A DNA stretch of 64,000 bases from Anoxybacillus ayderensis (GTDB taxonomy: Bacteria; Bacillota; Bacilli; Bacillales; Anoxybacillaceae), in assembly GCF_000833605.1 (NCBI RefSeq), contig NZ_JXTG01000005.1:1-64000 (forward strand), read 5' to 3'. Shown here piece by piece: positions 30,945 to 39,170 of this stretch; position 1 is the stretch's first letter, and each line of letters begins with the position of its first letter. Made by a program: the position numbers and the translations under genes. Below the pieces are notes generated by a model. The model did not search any database and was not told the DNA's origin. It saw only the letters and a list, made by a program, of their open reading frames with translations.

Positions 30945-32000
30945 TTATTCCCCTCCGCTCTGCTTCATGACATGGATCGCTTCTGGTTCAAAATGAAGGC
31001 CAATTTCTTCCCCGATGTCCGCCTTTTTTGTTGAGTGAACGAGCCACTCGTTCCCATGCGTATCATAACAACAAAGCTCATAATGTACGCCGCGAAATAA
31101 AACGGAATCGACGCGTACACGCAATTTGCCTCGTTCAACCGTTGTTAATTCTAAATCTTCAGGTCGGATGACAATATCCACTTGTTCGTTTTTCGCAAAT
31201 CCGTGATCGACGCACGTAAATTGTTGATTTGCAAATTCCACAACAAAATCGTCAATCATCGTTCCCGTAATGATGTTTGACTCCCCAATAAAATCAGCGA
31301 CAAAGCGGTTGACAGGCTCATCATAAATATCTTTTGGTGTACCGCGTTGTTGAATCTTTCCTTTATTTAACACAAAAATTTCATCTGACATCGCAAGCGC
31401 TTCTTCTTGATCGTGAGTGACGAAAATAAATGTAATGCCAAGTCTTCGTTGCAGTTCGCGCAACTCATATTGCATTTCTGTTCTCAGCTTTAAATCGAGC
31501 GCAGAAAGCGGTTCATCTAATAAAAGGACGTCTGGTTCGTTGACGATCGCGCGGGCGATGGCGACACGTTGCCGTTGTCCGCCTGACATTTCATGAATGG
31601 CGCGTTGTTCGTATCCTTCTAAGTTGACGAAACGAAGCGCTTCTTTTACTTTTCGTTCAATGTCTGCCTTTGGCATTTTTTTTATACGCAAGCCAAAAGC
31701 AACGTTTTCAAACACGTTTAAGTGAGGGAAAAGCGCATAGTCTTGGAACACCGTATTCACTTGCCGTTTATTTGCTGGAACATTGTTTATTCGTTTTCCG
31801 TGGAAATAAATATCACCTTTCGTCGGTTCGATAAAACCAGCGACTAAACGAAGAATGGTCGTTTTTCCGCAACCGGACGGACCGAGAAGCGTATAAAATT
31901 TGCCTCGCTCGATTTCAAAGCTGACATCATCGAGTACAGGAAGATCATCATCGTATTGTTTCGTCACATGGTCAAAGCGAATGATGACGCGATCGTCCAT
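30945..32000 (-). CDS. potA: spermidine/putrescine ABC ATPase PotA
   Basis: The ATPase of the polyamine importer, 351 residues. Walker A is [12 protein letters not shown], the signature [14 protein letters not shown], Walker [13 protein letters not shown], and the H loop [11 protein letters not shown]-terminal TOBE domain (about 270-345) follows. The ATG is preceded by GAGGTGG. It is the first gene of potABCD on the minus strand. Confidence 0.95.
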   Translation of the reverse strand: MDDRVIIRFDHVTKQYDDDLPVLDDVSFEIERGKFYTLLGPSGCGKTTILRLVAGFIEPTKGDIYFHGKRINNVPANKRQVNTVFQDYALFPHLNVFENVAFGLRIKKMPKADIERKVKEALRFVNLEGYEQRAIHEMSGGQRQRVAIARAIVNEPDVLLLDEPLSALDLKLRTEMQYELRELQRRLGITFIFVTHDQEEALAMSDEIFVLNKGKIQQRGTPKDIYDEPVNRFVADFIGESNIITGTMIDDFVVEFANQQFTCVDHGFAKNEQVDIVIRPEDLELTTVERGKLRVRVDSVLFRGVHYELCCYDTHGNEWLVHSTKKADIGEEIGLHFEPEAIHVMKQSGGE

Positions 32001-32038
32001 ATTGTTTTTCCCACCTCATTTAGCTATTTTTTAAATTC

Positions 32039-32067
32039 ATTATGAACGATCCGTCTGTATTCAGCAA
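32039..32067 (-). promoter_or_regulatory. possible potABCD promoter
   Basis: Read on the minus strand, TTGCTG (32067-32062) and CATAAT (32044-32039) are 17 bases apart, 39 bases before potA. No terminator is visible after gerAC, so read-through from the ger operon in sporulating cells is also possible. Confidence 0.4.
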
Positions 32068-32071
32068 CTTT

Positions 32072-33157
32072 TTATTGAAGAACGCCGTAGCTAATAATTT
32101 CAACCGTTGGATGAATATCGATCTTTGCTTTCGCGAATGCTTTTGGCCAGCTTTTTTGCTTTTGAAACTGTTTGTATTCGTAAGCGCGGGCATACAAACC
32201 AAATCCGACTGGATCGACTTCGTATTTTTGTATTTTTTTAACGACGGATTCCAGTTGTTTTTGTATTTCTTTTGCAAGCCATTTCTCTACCTTTTTCTTT
32301 TCTTTTTTCATATCGATGTATGTTGTTGACTCAGTGACAATGACACCGAGCTTCATACGAACGTCAAAATGGAACGCCCCGTTTCGAAATGACGGTTTAT
32401 ATGAAAAATCACCATGTTCAACCGAAATGCTGACATATTCTTTTTGTTTTTTCGTTTGAAACGTAAGCGATGTAGCAGGTTTAACATTTTTTTTCAATAT
32501 CGCAAAATACGGACTTTCTTTTTGTAAAAGGCTACCGACATATTTTCGTTGTTCATTAAATAAAGCAATGCCCCCCGCTATTAAGTCGCCTTTATGCACT
32601 TTTAAAATGGGTGCAAATGAAGTTTGGGCACGATCGAGCGATAAACGCCGAAAATCAAGCATATTAATTTTTGTCGTTTGTTTACTTACATGGGCAGTTA
32701 ATATGACATCGCGAATAGCGACAGATAAACGCGGTTTATCGTTGAGACGAACGTACATTAAATCTTTTAATGGGCCATCGAAAACGATAAAATTCGCTGT
32801 TGTTGAATTTTTTGGATCGCGATAAAACACATCCAAATAGGAAAACATGTCGTGTTTTTTCGCGAGCGTTTTGCTGACGATAATGTTTTGCGCTTTTCCA
32901 CCAACAATTTTTCCAGACGCAAACGCGTTTGCTTTTGAACGTCCGTCGCGCGGTGTCATTCCAACTGTACGAATGACTTCGTAAATGTTTTTTGCTTCTT
33001 TATTAAATACCGGGCTAATCGAGTAAATGAGTAAATTTCCATTTTTCCCCTCATCTAAACCGACCGTCAATGCGAGTGTTAATTCGTCAAGTTGTGTTTT
33101 CATTCCACATCCAGTAGTTATAAAAAAGCAAAGTATGGCATATATACACTTTTTCAT
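32072..33157 (-). CDS. gerAC: spore germination protein, GerAC family
   Basis: The lipoprotein C subunit of a GerA-type germinant receptor in the inner spore membrane. The 361-residue protein begins MKKCIYAILCFFITTGC; cysteine 17 is the predicted lipid-modified residue, although threonine at -3 is not the usual leucine. The body shows the Ger(x)C segments, such as IVSKTLAKK and FYRDPKNSTTANFIV. The ATG at 33157 follows AAAGGGGG and overlaps the gerAB stop by four bases. Confidence 0.9.
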   Translation of the reverse strand: MKKCIYAILCFFITTGCGMKTQLDELTLALTVGLDEGKNGNLLIYSISPVFNKEAKNIYEVIRTVGMTPRDGRSKANAFASGKIVGGKAQNIIVSKTLAKKHDMFSYLDVFYRDPKNSTTANFIVFDGPLKDLMYVRLNDKPRLSVAIRDVILTAHVSKQTTKINMLDFRRLSLDRAQTSFAPILKVHKGDLIAGGIALFNEQRKYVGSLLQKESPYFAILKKNVKPATSLTFQTKKQKEYVSISVEHGDFSYKPSFRNGAFHFDVRMKLGVIVTESTTYIDMKKEKKKVEKWLAKEIQKQLESVVKKIQKYEVDPVGFGLYARAYEYKQFQKQKSWPKAFAKAKIDIHPTVEIISYGVLQ

Positions 33158-34254
33158 TTCTTTTTCCCCCTTTGAAACCATCGTGCAATGGAGGTGTAAA
33201 TAAATAAACCGATAGGGAAAAAGTAAGCTCCCCACAAACCGTATTTCTCCCACCACGATCCTAACGTTTGAACATGAAAAAACGATGGATTGTATAAAAA
33301 AGACGTGAAAATAAATATACAAACGGCAACGAGTAATACGATCGTATGATCCTTTTTTCCAATGAGTTGACTAATGCCGAAAACAGTTGTAAAAATGTAC
33401 GGGATACCTGTCGTTGACATAACAAACAAATAAAACGATAAAAAAATCACTTCAAATCGTTCAATAAACGGAAATTCAATTGTTTTCAGTAGCGACAACG
33501 TCGGCCAAATGAGCAAAGGTGTTTCATCTGGACTAAAAAAAATAAAACATGTGATCGTAATGAGCAAAAATGTAAGAGCAGAGATGCTGTTGGCGATGAC
33601 CATCGCTTTTACGGCATGTTTTTTTTCTTTTAAAAACGGGTAAAACACGAACGCTAACTCAAAGCCTAAAAAAGATAAAACCGTCGTTTTCACCGCTTGA
33701 ATAATTGGAGCCCATCCTTCTTTTAACATAGGGAGCATATGCAAAATCGTTCCCTTTTGTAACGGCACAGCGATAAGAATAGGCATCCAAAGCGTTAAAT
33801 AAAAGACAACTTCAGCATAACGCCCAAGTATGCGCACACCATTTTTCGTAATGAAAAAGCCAGGGAGCATAAATAACATCATAATAAGATAGTTTGGTGT
33901 GTTTGGTAAAATCCATACTTGTGTAATATGAATGGCAGTAAAAACGACGGTGATTGACGCTAATAAAGCGTAAGCGACAAAAGCGATATGGATGAACGTT
34001 CCGAATGTACGACCGAAGTAGCGACGAGAAAGATCAAAAATTGTATCTTGCTGATGCTTTTCCATCGTTTTTATAATGATCGTACTTGCGATGATCGAAA
34101 TGATCCAACCGATGACAATGGCGATCCATCCATCTGTATTGGCGATATCGGCAAGTTGGGCTGGAAGTGATAAAATGCCGATGCCGATTTGTGTACCCGA
34201 AATAAGAAAAATATATTGCATCGTTGTTATTTCGTTAAATTGATATCGTTTCAT
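33154..34254 (-). CDS. gerAB: spore germination protein, GerAB family
   Basis: The B subunit of the receptor, an amino-acid-permease-like protein of 366 residues with about ten membrane segments. It begins MKRYQFNEITTMQYIFLISG, and the first membrane region contains GTQIGIGILSLP as in the Spore_permease family. The ATG at 34254 is chosen on family grounds; two GTG codons just upstream are possible. Structural work on GerBB showed that this subunit binds the germinant (established knowledge). Confidence 0.92.
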   Translation of the reverse strand: MKRYQFNEITTMQYIFLISGTQIGIGILSLPAQLADIANTDGWIAIVIGWIISIIASTIIIKTMEKHQQDTIFDLSRRYFGRTFGTFIHIAFVAYALLASITVVFTAIHITQVWILPNTPNYLIMMLFMLPGFFITKNGVRILGRYAEVVFYLTLWMPILIAVPLQKGTILHMLPMLKEGWAPIIQAVKTTVLSFLGFELAFVFYPFLKEKKHAVKAMVIANSISALTFLLITITCFIFFSPDETPLLIWPTLSLLKTIEFPFIERFEVIFLSFYLFVMSTTGIPYIFTTVFGISQLIGKKDHTIVLLVAVCIFIFTSFLYNPSFFHVQTLGSWWEKYGLWGAYFFPIGLFIYTSIARWFQRGKKK

Positions 34255-34263
34255 ACGCACCAC

Positions 34264-35733
34264 TTATTTGCGAAATTTTTTTTGTCTTGTCAGTTGCGTT
34301 GGGCGAGCAGATAACGGCCGTGTACGCATCATCCAAAGCGGGAAGCGTAAAAGTGTATCTTTCCAATCGCGCAACCGCGTCGGAGCAAACGGGCTTCCTG
34401 CAGGTGTGCCGAGCGACTCTAATGAAATTAAATGGCCGATAATAAGCATGAACCCGATCACCATTCCGACTAAACCGAACAAAGAAGCAGCAATCATCAT
34501 TGGAAAACGCAATAAACGAATCGACTCGGACATATCTGGGTTCGGAATAATAAACGATGCAATCGCTGTTAACGAGACGATGACGACCATAATGTTGCTG
34601 ACGATACCGGCTTCAACGGCCGCTTGTCCAATGACGACCCCCCCAACAATGCCGACCGTTTGTCCGATTGGCGCAGGTAAACGCAAACCCGCTTCACGCA
34701 ACATTTCGAGCGCAAGCTCCATTAAAATGGCTTCTAAAATCGGCGGAAGCGGGACGCGTTCTCGTGACTCTCCAACCGTAAGCAATAAATTGAGCGGAAT
34801 AATTTCGTAATGAAACGAAAGTGCTGCAATGTAAGCGGACGGTAAAAAAATCGCCATAAAAAAGGCAAGCAACCGCAAAAGTCGCAAAAACGAGGCGATC
34901 ATCCAACGTGTACTGTAATCATCAACGGTTTGGAAAAACGTAATAAACGTCATCGGTCCAATCATGACGCTAGGCGAGCGGTCAACAACGATAACGATGC
35001 GACCTTGCAGTAAGTTGCTTACCGCAGCATCTGGTCGCTCCGTCAACAAAAATTGCGGAAACGGTGAAAACGGATTATCTTCAATATATTGCATCAGTTC
35101 CCCGGTATTGACGATCGTATCGACATCAACTTGTTCAATCCGATCTTTTAACTCTTGCAGCACTTCTGGATGGGCGACATCTTCTAAATACAATAATGCG
35201 ACAGGGGTATGTCCGCGTCTGCCGACGGTCGTTTCTTCAATTTTTAATTGTTGGTGCGGCAAGTAACGACGAATTAACGCAATATTTTTTTCACACGTTT
35301 CAATAAAACCTTGGTGCGACCCCTTAAGCGATGATTCAATTTGCGGCTCTGCGATCGCGCGTTGCGGCCATCCTTGCGTATCCAAAAGCAATACGTGGTC
35401 GTCACCGTCTAGGAATAGCGCGGTTTCCCCTTGAAACACTCGTTGAATGACATGTTCCCATTTTGTCGTATATGATTTTGAGCCGATTGGCAGTTGAATA
35501 TCCGCAATCGTGTGAATTTGTTTCGTTTCAAATAAAAGCGGATCAATAATGTTATTATTAATCGAATTTTTATCCACGAGCGTATTGAGATAAATAAGCA
35601 ACGCTCGCTTTTTTGGTTCCCCAATAAATAGATGGCAATATATGAGATCAGGCGTTTTTGTAAAATAATCACGCAACGTTTGTTCGTTCATATCGAGCGA
35701 GTGCGTGACGGTTTGTTGTATTCCGTTCATCAT
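34264..35733 (-). CDS. gerAA: spore germination protein, GerAA family
   Basis: The A subunit of the receptor, 489 residues. The N-terminal soluble domain (about 1-285) contains VDRSPSVMIGPMTFITFFQ and the PFPQFLLTERPDAA segment; four or five membrane helices follow, with LPPILEAILMELALEMLREAG and LPAPIGQTVGIVGGVVIGQAAV, strong family marks. A basic tail ends the protein. The start overlaps the stop of the oxidoreductase gene upstream by four bases. Confidence 0.94.
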   Translation of the reverse strand: MMNGIQQTVTHSLDMNEQTLRDYFTKTPDLIYCHLFIGEPKKRALLIYLNTLVDKNSINNNIIDPLLFETKQIHTIADIQLPIGSKSYTTKWEHVIQRVFQGETALFLDGDDHVLLLDTQGWPQRAIAEPQIESSLKGSHQGFIETCEKNIALIRRYLPHQQLKIEETTVGRRGHTPVALLYLEDVAHPEVLQELKDRIEQVDVDTIVNTGELMQYIEDNPFSPFPQFLLTERPDAAVSNLLQGRIVIVVDRSPSVMIGPMTFITFFQTVDDYSTRWMIASFLRLLRLLAFFMAIFLPSAYIAALSFHYEIIPLNLLLTVGESRERVPLPPILEAILMELALEMLREAGLRLPAPIGQTVGIVGGVVIGQAAVEAGIVSNIMVVIVSLTAIASFIIPNPDMSESIRLLRFPMMIAASLFGLVGMVIGFMLIIGHLISLESLGTPAGSPFAPTRLRDWKDTLLRFPLWMMRTRPLSARPTQLTRQKKFRK

Positions 35734-37244
35734 TCATCCCCTTTAAGCTGTTGAAGTGGTTCGATAGCTGGTCCTTCTAGCACTTTTCCAGTAAAACAGA
35801 AGCGTGAACCGTGGCACGGGCAGTCCCATGACCGTTCGCTATTGTTCCATTCGAGTTCACAACCCATATGTGTACATGTCGTATCGACGACATACAGTGT
35901 GCCTTGTTCATCGCGGTAGGCACCTGCCCGTTTTCCGTCCACATTGACAACGGCTCCTTCTCCTTTCGATATGTCGTGCGGAGTAAGAAGAGCATATTCG
36001 AGTTTTCCAGTTAAAAAATGTTTAGCGACATCAATGCCCTCAGTAAACAAATTGTTTAGTGATGGGTCAGCGATAAATCGTGACGGAGTAAATAAATGTG
36101 CGTAACGATGTTCTTTTTGTAACGCTAAATCTGTCAAAAGACGAGCTGCGACCATACTTGTCGTCATCCCCCATTTTCGATATCCTGTTGCGACAAGAAT
36201 GTGCGGGAGACTTTTGCGAATCGGACCGATGTATGGAAGATTGTCTAGCGTGATGAGATCTTGCGCCGACCAACGATATAGCACATGTGATAAACCGAAC
36301 GTATGTTCACAAAATGATTGTAACGCTTCATAGTGTTGAATCATGTTGATCCCTTGTCCGACTTTATGCGACTCGCCACCGATTAGAAGAAGCGGCTTAC
36401 CGTCCATCGTTGTGCAGCGAAGAGATCGCTTCGGTTCATTTGCGCTCAAATACATGCCTTGCAATCGTTCGTGAGCTTCGACCGCAATGACGTAAGATCG
36501 CTCTGCATGCAAGCGTGCAAAGTAAAAAGCAGGGTCAAAAAACGGAAAGTGGGTACAAATGACAACAGTGTCACATGTGATCGTTGCTCCATTTTTCGTT
36601 CGTACAATCGGCCGCTCCGTTGTCTCGATATGTTGTGCGACAGTTTGTTCGTAAAAAGATGCCCCGTATTTTACTGCAAGCTCGACTAATGTTTTTATAT
36701 AATGGAGCGGATGAAATTGCGCTTGGTTGCGCATCATGACTGCACCTTGGATGGAGAAAGGAAGCGACAGTTGATCGACATATGCCCCGTCGATGCCGAG
36801 CGTTTCATACGCTTTCCATTCCGCCTCAAGCTTATATAATTGCGTTTCTTCAGTTGTATACACGTATGCGTCTTCTACCGATAAGTCGCAATGAATATCG
36901 TGTTCTTTTACGATATGCAAAATCGATTGCAGCGCTTCTTTATTTGCTTCGTAATATTGACGGGCGCTATCTTCACCGAAGTGGGCTATCAGTTCATGAT
37001 AAATGAGATCATGCTGGGCAGTCATTTTCGCAGTCGTATGTCCTGTTGTGCCGTGACATAGCCGATCTGCTTCGATGACGGTGACGCGCACTCCATGTTT
37101 AGCGAGCAAATAAGCCGTCGTAATGCCTGTTATTCCTCCACCAATAATCGCTACATCTGTTTCAATCGGTTGCGTCAGAGATGGAAAAGACGGAATCGTT
37201 GTTGTTTGTAGCCAATACGATTGTGATAACTTTGGTAAAGACAT
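35730..37244 (-). CDS. yhfW: FAD-dependent oxidoreductase with Rieske domain (YhfW-like)
   Basis: A 504-residue fusion: an N-terminal DAO-type FAD domain with TDVAIIGGGITGITTAYLLA, and a C-terminal Rieske [2Fe-2S] domain with CTHMGC and CPCHGSRF, where the two Cys-His pairs bind the cluster. The B. subtilis homologue YhfW is of unknown function. The ATG at 37244 follows GGAGG; a longer in-frame extension has no ribosome binding site. It is the first gene of the ger operon here, overlapping gerAA by four bases. Confidence 0.9.
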   Translation of the reverse strand: MSLPKLSQSYWLQTTTIPSFPSLTQPIETDVAIIGGGITGITTAYLLAKHGVRVTVIEADRLCHGTTGHTTAKMTAQHDLIYHELIAHFGEDSARQYYEANKEALQSILHIVKEHDIHCDLSVEDAYVYTTEETQLYKLEAEWKAYETLGIDGAYVDQLSLPFSIQGAVMMRNQAQFHPLHYIKTLVELAVKYGASFYEQTVAQHIETTERPIVRTKNGATITCDTVVICTHFPFFDPAFYFARLHAERSYVIAVEAHERLQGMYLSANEPKRSLRCTTMDGKPLLLIGGESHKVGQGINMIQHYEALQSFCEHTFGLSHVLYRWSAQDLITLDNLPYIGPIRKSLPHILVATGYRKWGMTTSMVAARLLTDLALQKEHRYAHLFTPSRFIADPSLNNLFTEGIDVAKHFLTGKLEYALLTPHDISKGEGAVVNVDGKRAGAYRDEQGTLYVVDTTCTHMGCELEWNNSERSWDCPCHGSRFCFTGKVLEGPAIEPLQQLKGDE

Positions 37245-37384
37245 GTTTTTGTTCCTCCATAACCATGTTTTTCTTAATTTTCCCCAAATCGAAAAGTTTA
37301 TGATGAACATTTGTAAAGATGATAAAATGGAAATAGACGAGTATCGAAACGTTTTTATAACATAACGTAAGAGGGAGATCGAAA
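37245..37384. other. divergent intergenic region, yhfW and ATPase gene
   Basis: This 140-base AT-rich gap separates two divergent genes and must hold both promoters. I could not pick a convincing sigma-A or sigma-G promoter by eye. It contains no trace of an AlbA_2 coding region for the gene to the right. Confidence 0.5.
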
Positions 37385-38677
37385 GTGAATAAAGATGCAA
37401 ACATTCGTTTACAAGATAACGTGGTGTTAGAACATTATGGGCTTAATGAATTGCATTTAGAATCTGTTCGTCATTATCGCGAACAATTTGCAAAAGCAAA
37501 GCCAAATCATCCGTGGAACGGGTTAGAAACGAAAGATTTTTTATATAAAATTGGGGCATGGGGAAAAATACGAGATACAAACAAAGAAGGGCTCACATTA
37601 GCAGGGCTCCTTATGTTCAGCGAAGAGCGAATGATTACAGAAGTTTTACCACAATACTTTTTAGAATATCGCGAACATGACGACAATGATATGCATTGGA
37701 CAAATCGTTTCACTTCACAAGACGGAACGTGGTCGGGAAATATTTATGATTTTTATTTTAAAGTGATGAACGAGTTTAAAGATGTATCTACATTTGAAAA
37801 AGAAGCTGTGCATGAAGCGCTCATCAACGCGATTGTCCATGCCGATTACAACGGTGATGGAGGCGTTATTGTTGAACGGCAGCGATCATATATACAATTT
37901 TCTAATCCTGGGCTTTTCGGCATTCCTTTAGAACAAGCGTATAGCGGCGGGATTAGCCATTTGCGCAATCCGAATATGTTTAAAATGTTTATTTACATTC
38001 AATTTTGTAAACGTGCTGGAGTCGGTTTAAAAACGATAGAGACGATTTGTTTACAGCAACTTGCTGTTGAGCAATATGATTTTCAAAAACGAACGGTCGT
38101 TACATTGCCTATTGTGTCCTTCTCAGAAAGACACGAACATATAGAGAAGATCGAGGCAGTAAGTGATTGGACGGATGATGTGCCATTGTTGGACTTCGTA
38201 AATAAAGACGAAAACTCCTATAATATCGAACAAAACTCCGTTAATAACGAGATTAAGTCCGTGAATAAAGAACAAAACTCCTTGAATAGCGAGCTAAACT
38301 CCGTAAACAAAGGGCTTAACTCCATAAATAATAAGGATAGCTCCATAAATAAAGACGAAAACTCCGTAAATATCCCTTTCGACTCCGTAAATAAATCGGA
38401 TGAGGAAGAAGAAATAAATGTCGATCAGGAGCTATGGAACATTGCTGAAATTGCACGTAAGAAAAAAAGGCTTGCACCGACTAAAATGGAAGAAATCATT
38501 TTGCAACTATGCGCTCATCGACCGTTAATGTTAAAACAATTAGCGTATTTATTAGATCGAACGCCAGACGGTTTACGAAACAACTATTTAGGAAAGTTAT
38601 TAGCAGAAGGAAAAATGAGGTTAAAGTATCCAGAACAACCAAATCATCCGAAACAAGCATATATGACGAATAAGTAA
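37385..38677 (+). CDS. ATP-binding protein, RecG-like HATPase_c_4, lacking AlbA_2 domain
   Basis: A 430-residue protein related to the C-terminal two thirds of Schlafen/AlbA_2-type putative transcriptional regulators. It holds the LTLAGLLMFSEERMI stretch and the ATPase-like part EAVHEALINAIVHADYNG, IQFSNPGLFG, GGISHLRNPNM and CKRAGVGLKTI. The N-terminal AlbA_2 domain (about 130 residues) that normally comes first is absent, yet AGAGGGAG and a GTG start are well placed. Residues 271-338 are ten seven-residue repeats of the pattern SxNxxxN. A C-terminal winged-helix-like part (about 370-425) follows. Role unknown; gene regulation is the usual guess. Confidence 0.75.
   Translation: MNKDANIRLQDNVVLEHYGLNELHLESVRHYREQFAKAKPNHPWNGLETKDFLYKIGAWGKIRDTNKEGLTLAGLLMFSEERMITEVLPQYFLEYREHDDNDMHWTNRFTSQDGTWSGNIYDFYFKVMNEFKDVSTFEKEAVHEALINAIVHADYNGDGGVIVERQRSYIQFSNPGLFGIPLEQAYSGGISHLRNPNMFKMFIYIQFCKRAGVGLKTIETICLQQLAVEQYDFQKRTVVTLPIVSFSERHEHIEKIEAVSDWTDDVPLLDFVNKDENSYNIEQNSVNNEIKSVNKEQNSLNSELNSVNKGLNSINNKDSSINKDENSVNIPFDSVNKSDEEEEINVDQELWNIAEIARKKKRLAPTKMEEIILQLCAHRPLMLKQLAYLLDRTPDGLRNNYLGKLLAEGKMRLKYPEQPNHPKQAYMTNK
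38195..38397 (+). repeat. 21-base coding repeats in the ATPase gene
   Basis: About ten units of 21 bases around the core ACTCCGTAAATAAAG encode heptads such as SVNKEQN, SLNSELN, SINKDEN. The protein pattern is better kept than the DNA. It is likely a flexible polar linker between the ATPase part and the C-terminal domain. Confidence 0.85.
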
Positions 38678-38687
38678 TATTCATGAT

Positions 38688-38705
38688 TTGTTCAATATTT
38701 CACAA
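38688..38705. promoter_or_regulatory. Rex-like operator before the 75-residue gene
   Basis: TTGTTCAATATTTCACAA matches the Rex consensus TTGTGAAATATTTCACAA at 16 of 18 positions. A -10-like TATAAT (38708-38713) begins two bases later, so bound Rex would block the promoter. Confidence 0.6.
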
Positions 38706-38767
38706 TCTATAATAGAGAAAAGAATGTTACAATGATGGTAACAAAAGAAAAGTTGAGGTGACAAACA

Positions 38768-38995
38768 ATGCTTGTATGCGAATGGAGAAACTTTTCAACA
38801 GATGCGGAAACATATACACTAGAGCTATTTGAAGAAATGATTGGCGATGAATTTGAAGCGATGATGTTTGAAGATGATCAAGAAATTCCTTCTTATATAT
38901 GGACAGTAAACTATGTTGTCATTGTCAAACGAAATACGCGCATGTACAACGATATTTCGTTTACGAAAATTCCGCGCAATCCAGTATGTGAGTAA
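38768..38995 (+). CDS. hypothetical protein, 75 residues
   Basis: An acidic small protein starting MLVCEWRNFSTDAETYTLEL, with no signal peptide, membrane segment or motif that I recognise. GAGGTG lies at a good distance before the ATG, and a promoter-like element with a Rex-like operator lies upstream, so it is probably a real gene. It sits directly before adhE on the same strand. The likely control by Rex suggests a role when NADH is high; this is inference only. Confidence 0.65.
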   Translation: MLVCEWRNFSTDAETYTLELFEEMIGDEFEAMMFEDDQEIPSYIWTVNYVVIVKRNTRMYNDISFTKIPRNPVCE

Positions 38996-39036
38996 CCGCC
39001 TTCTTTATGAAGAAGCGGTTCTCTTATAAAACATAC

Positions 39037-39148
39037 TTGCTCAACATTTCACAAAGTTGACACACACGAACAAAATTCCTTTCGCTATAATGAAAATGTG
39101 AAAACAATCACAATTTTATTTTCAATTAGATTGTGAAAAATTTCACAA
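39037..39148. promoter_or_regulatory. adhE control region with Rex operators
   Basis: A nearly perfect Rex site TTGTGAAAAATTTCACAA lies at 39131-39148 (17 of 18 positions). Weaker ones are at 39037-39054 (TTGCTCAACATTTCACAA, 14 of 18) and 39096-39113 (13 of 18). A -10 TATAAT is at 39086-39091; the nearest TTGACA (39057-39062) is too far away, 23 bases, for a standard promoter. Rex represses fermentation genes when NADH/NAD is low (established knowledge). Confidence 0.8.
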
Positions 39149-39170
39149 GAACAATACAGGAGGGTCTTAT

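Noticed and set aside
37245-37400. Longer N-terminus for the Rieske-FAD oxidoreductase
   Set aside because: The in-frame extension has no ribosome binding site and no family similarity, while GGAGG stands correctly before the ATG at 37244.
38195-38397. Regular 21-base repeats that could suggest a CRISPR-like or satellite array
   Set aside because: They are in frame within one open reading frame, code for SxNxxxN heptads, have no unique spacers, and the protein pattern is better kept than the DNA.
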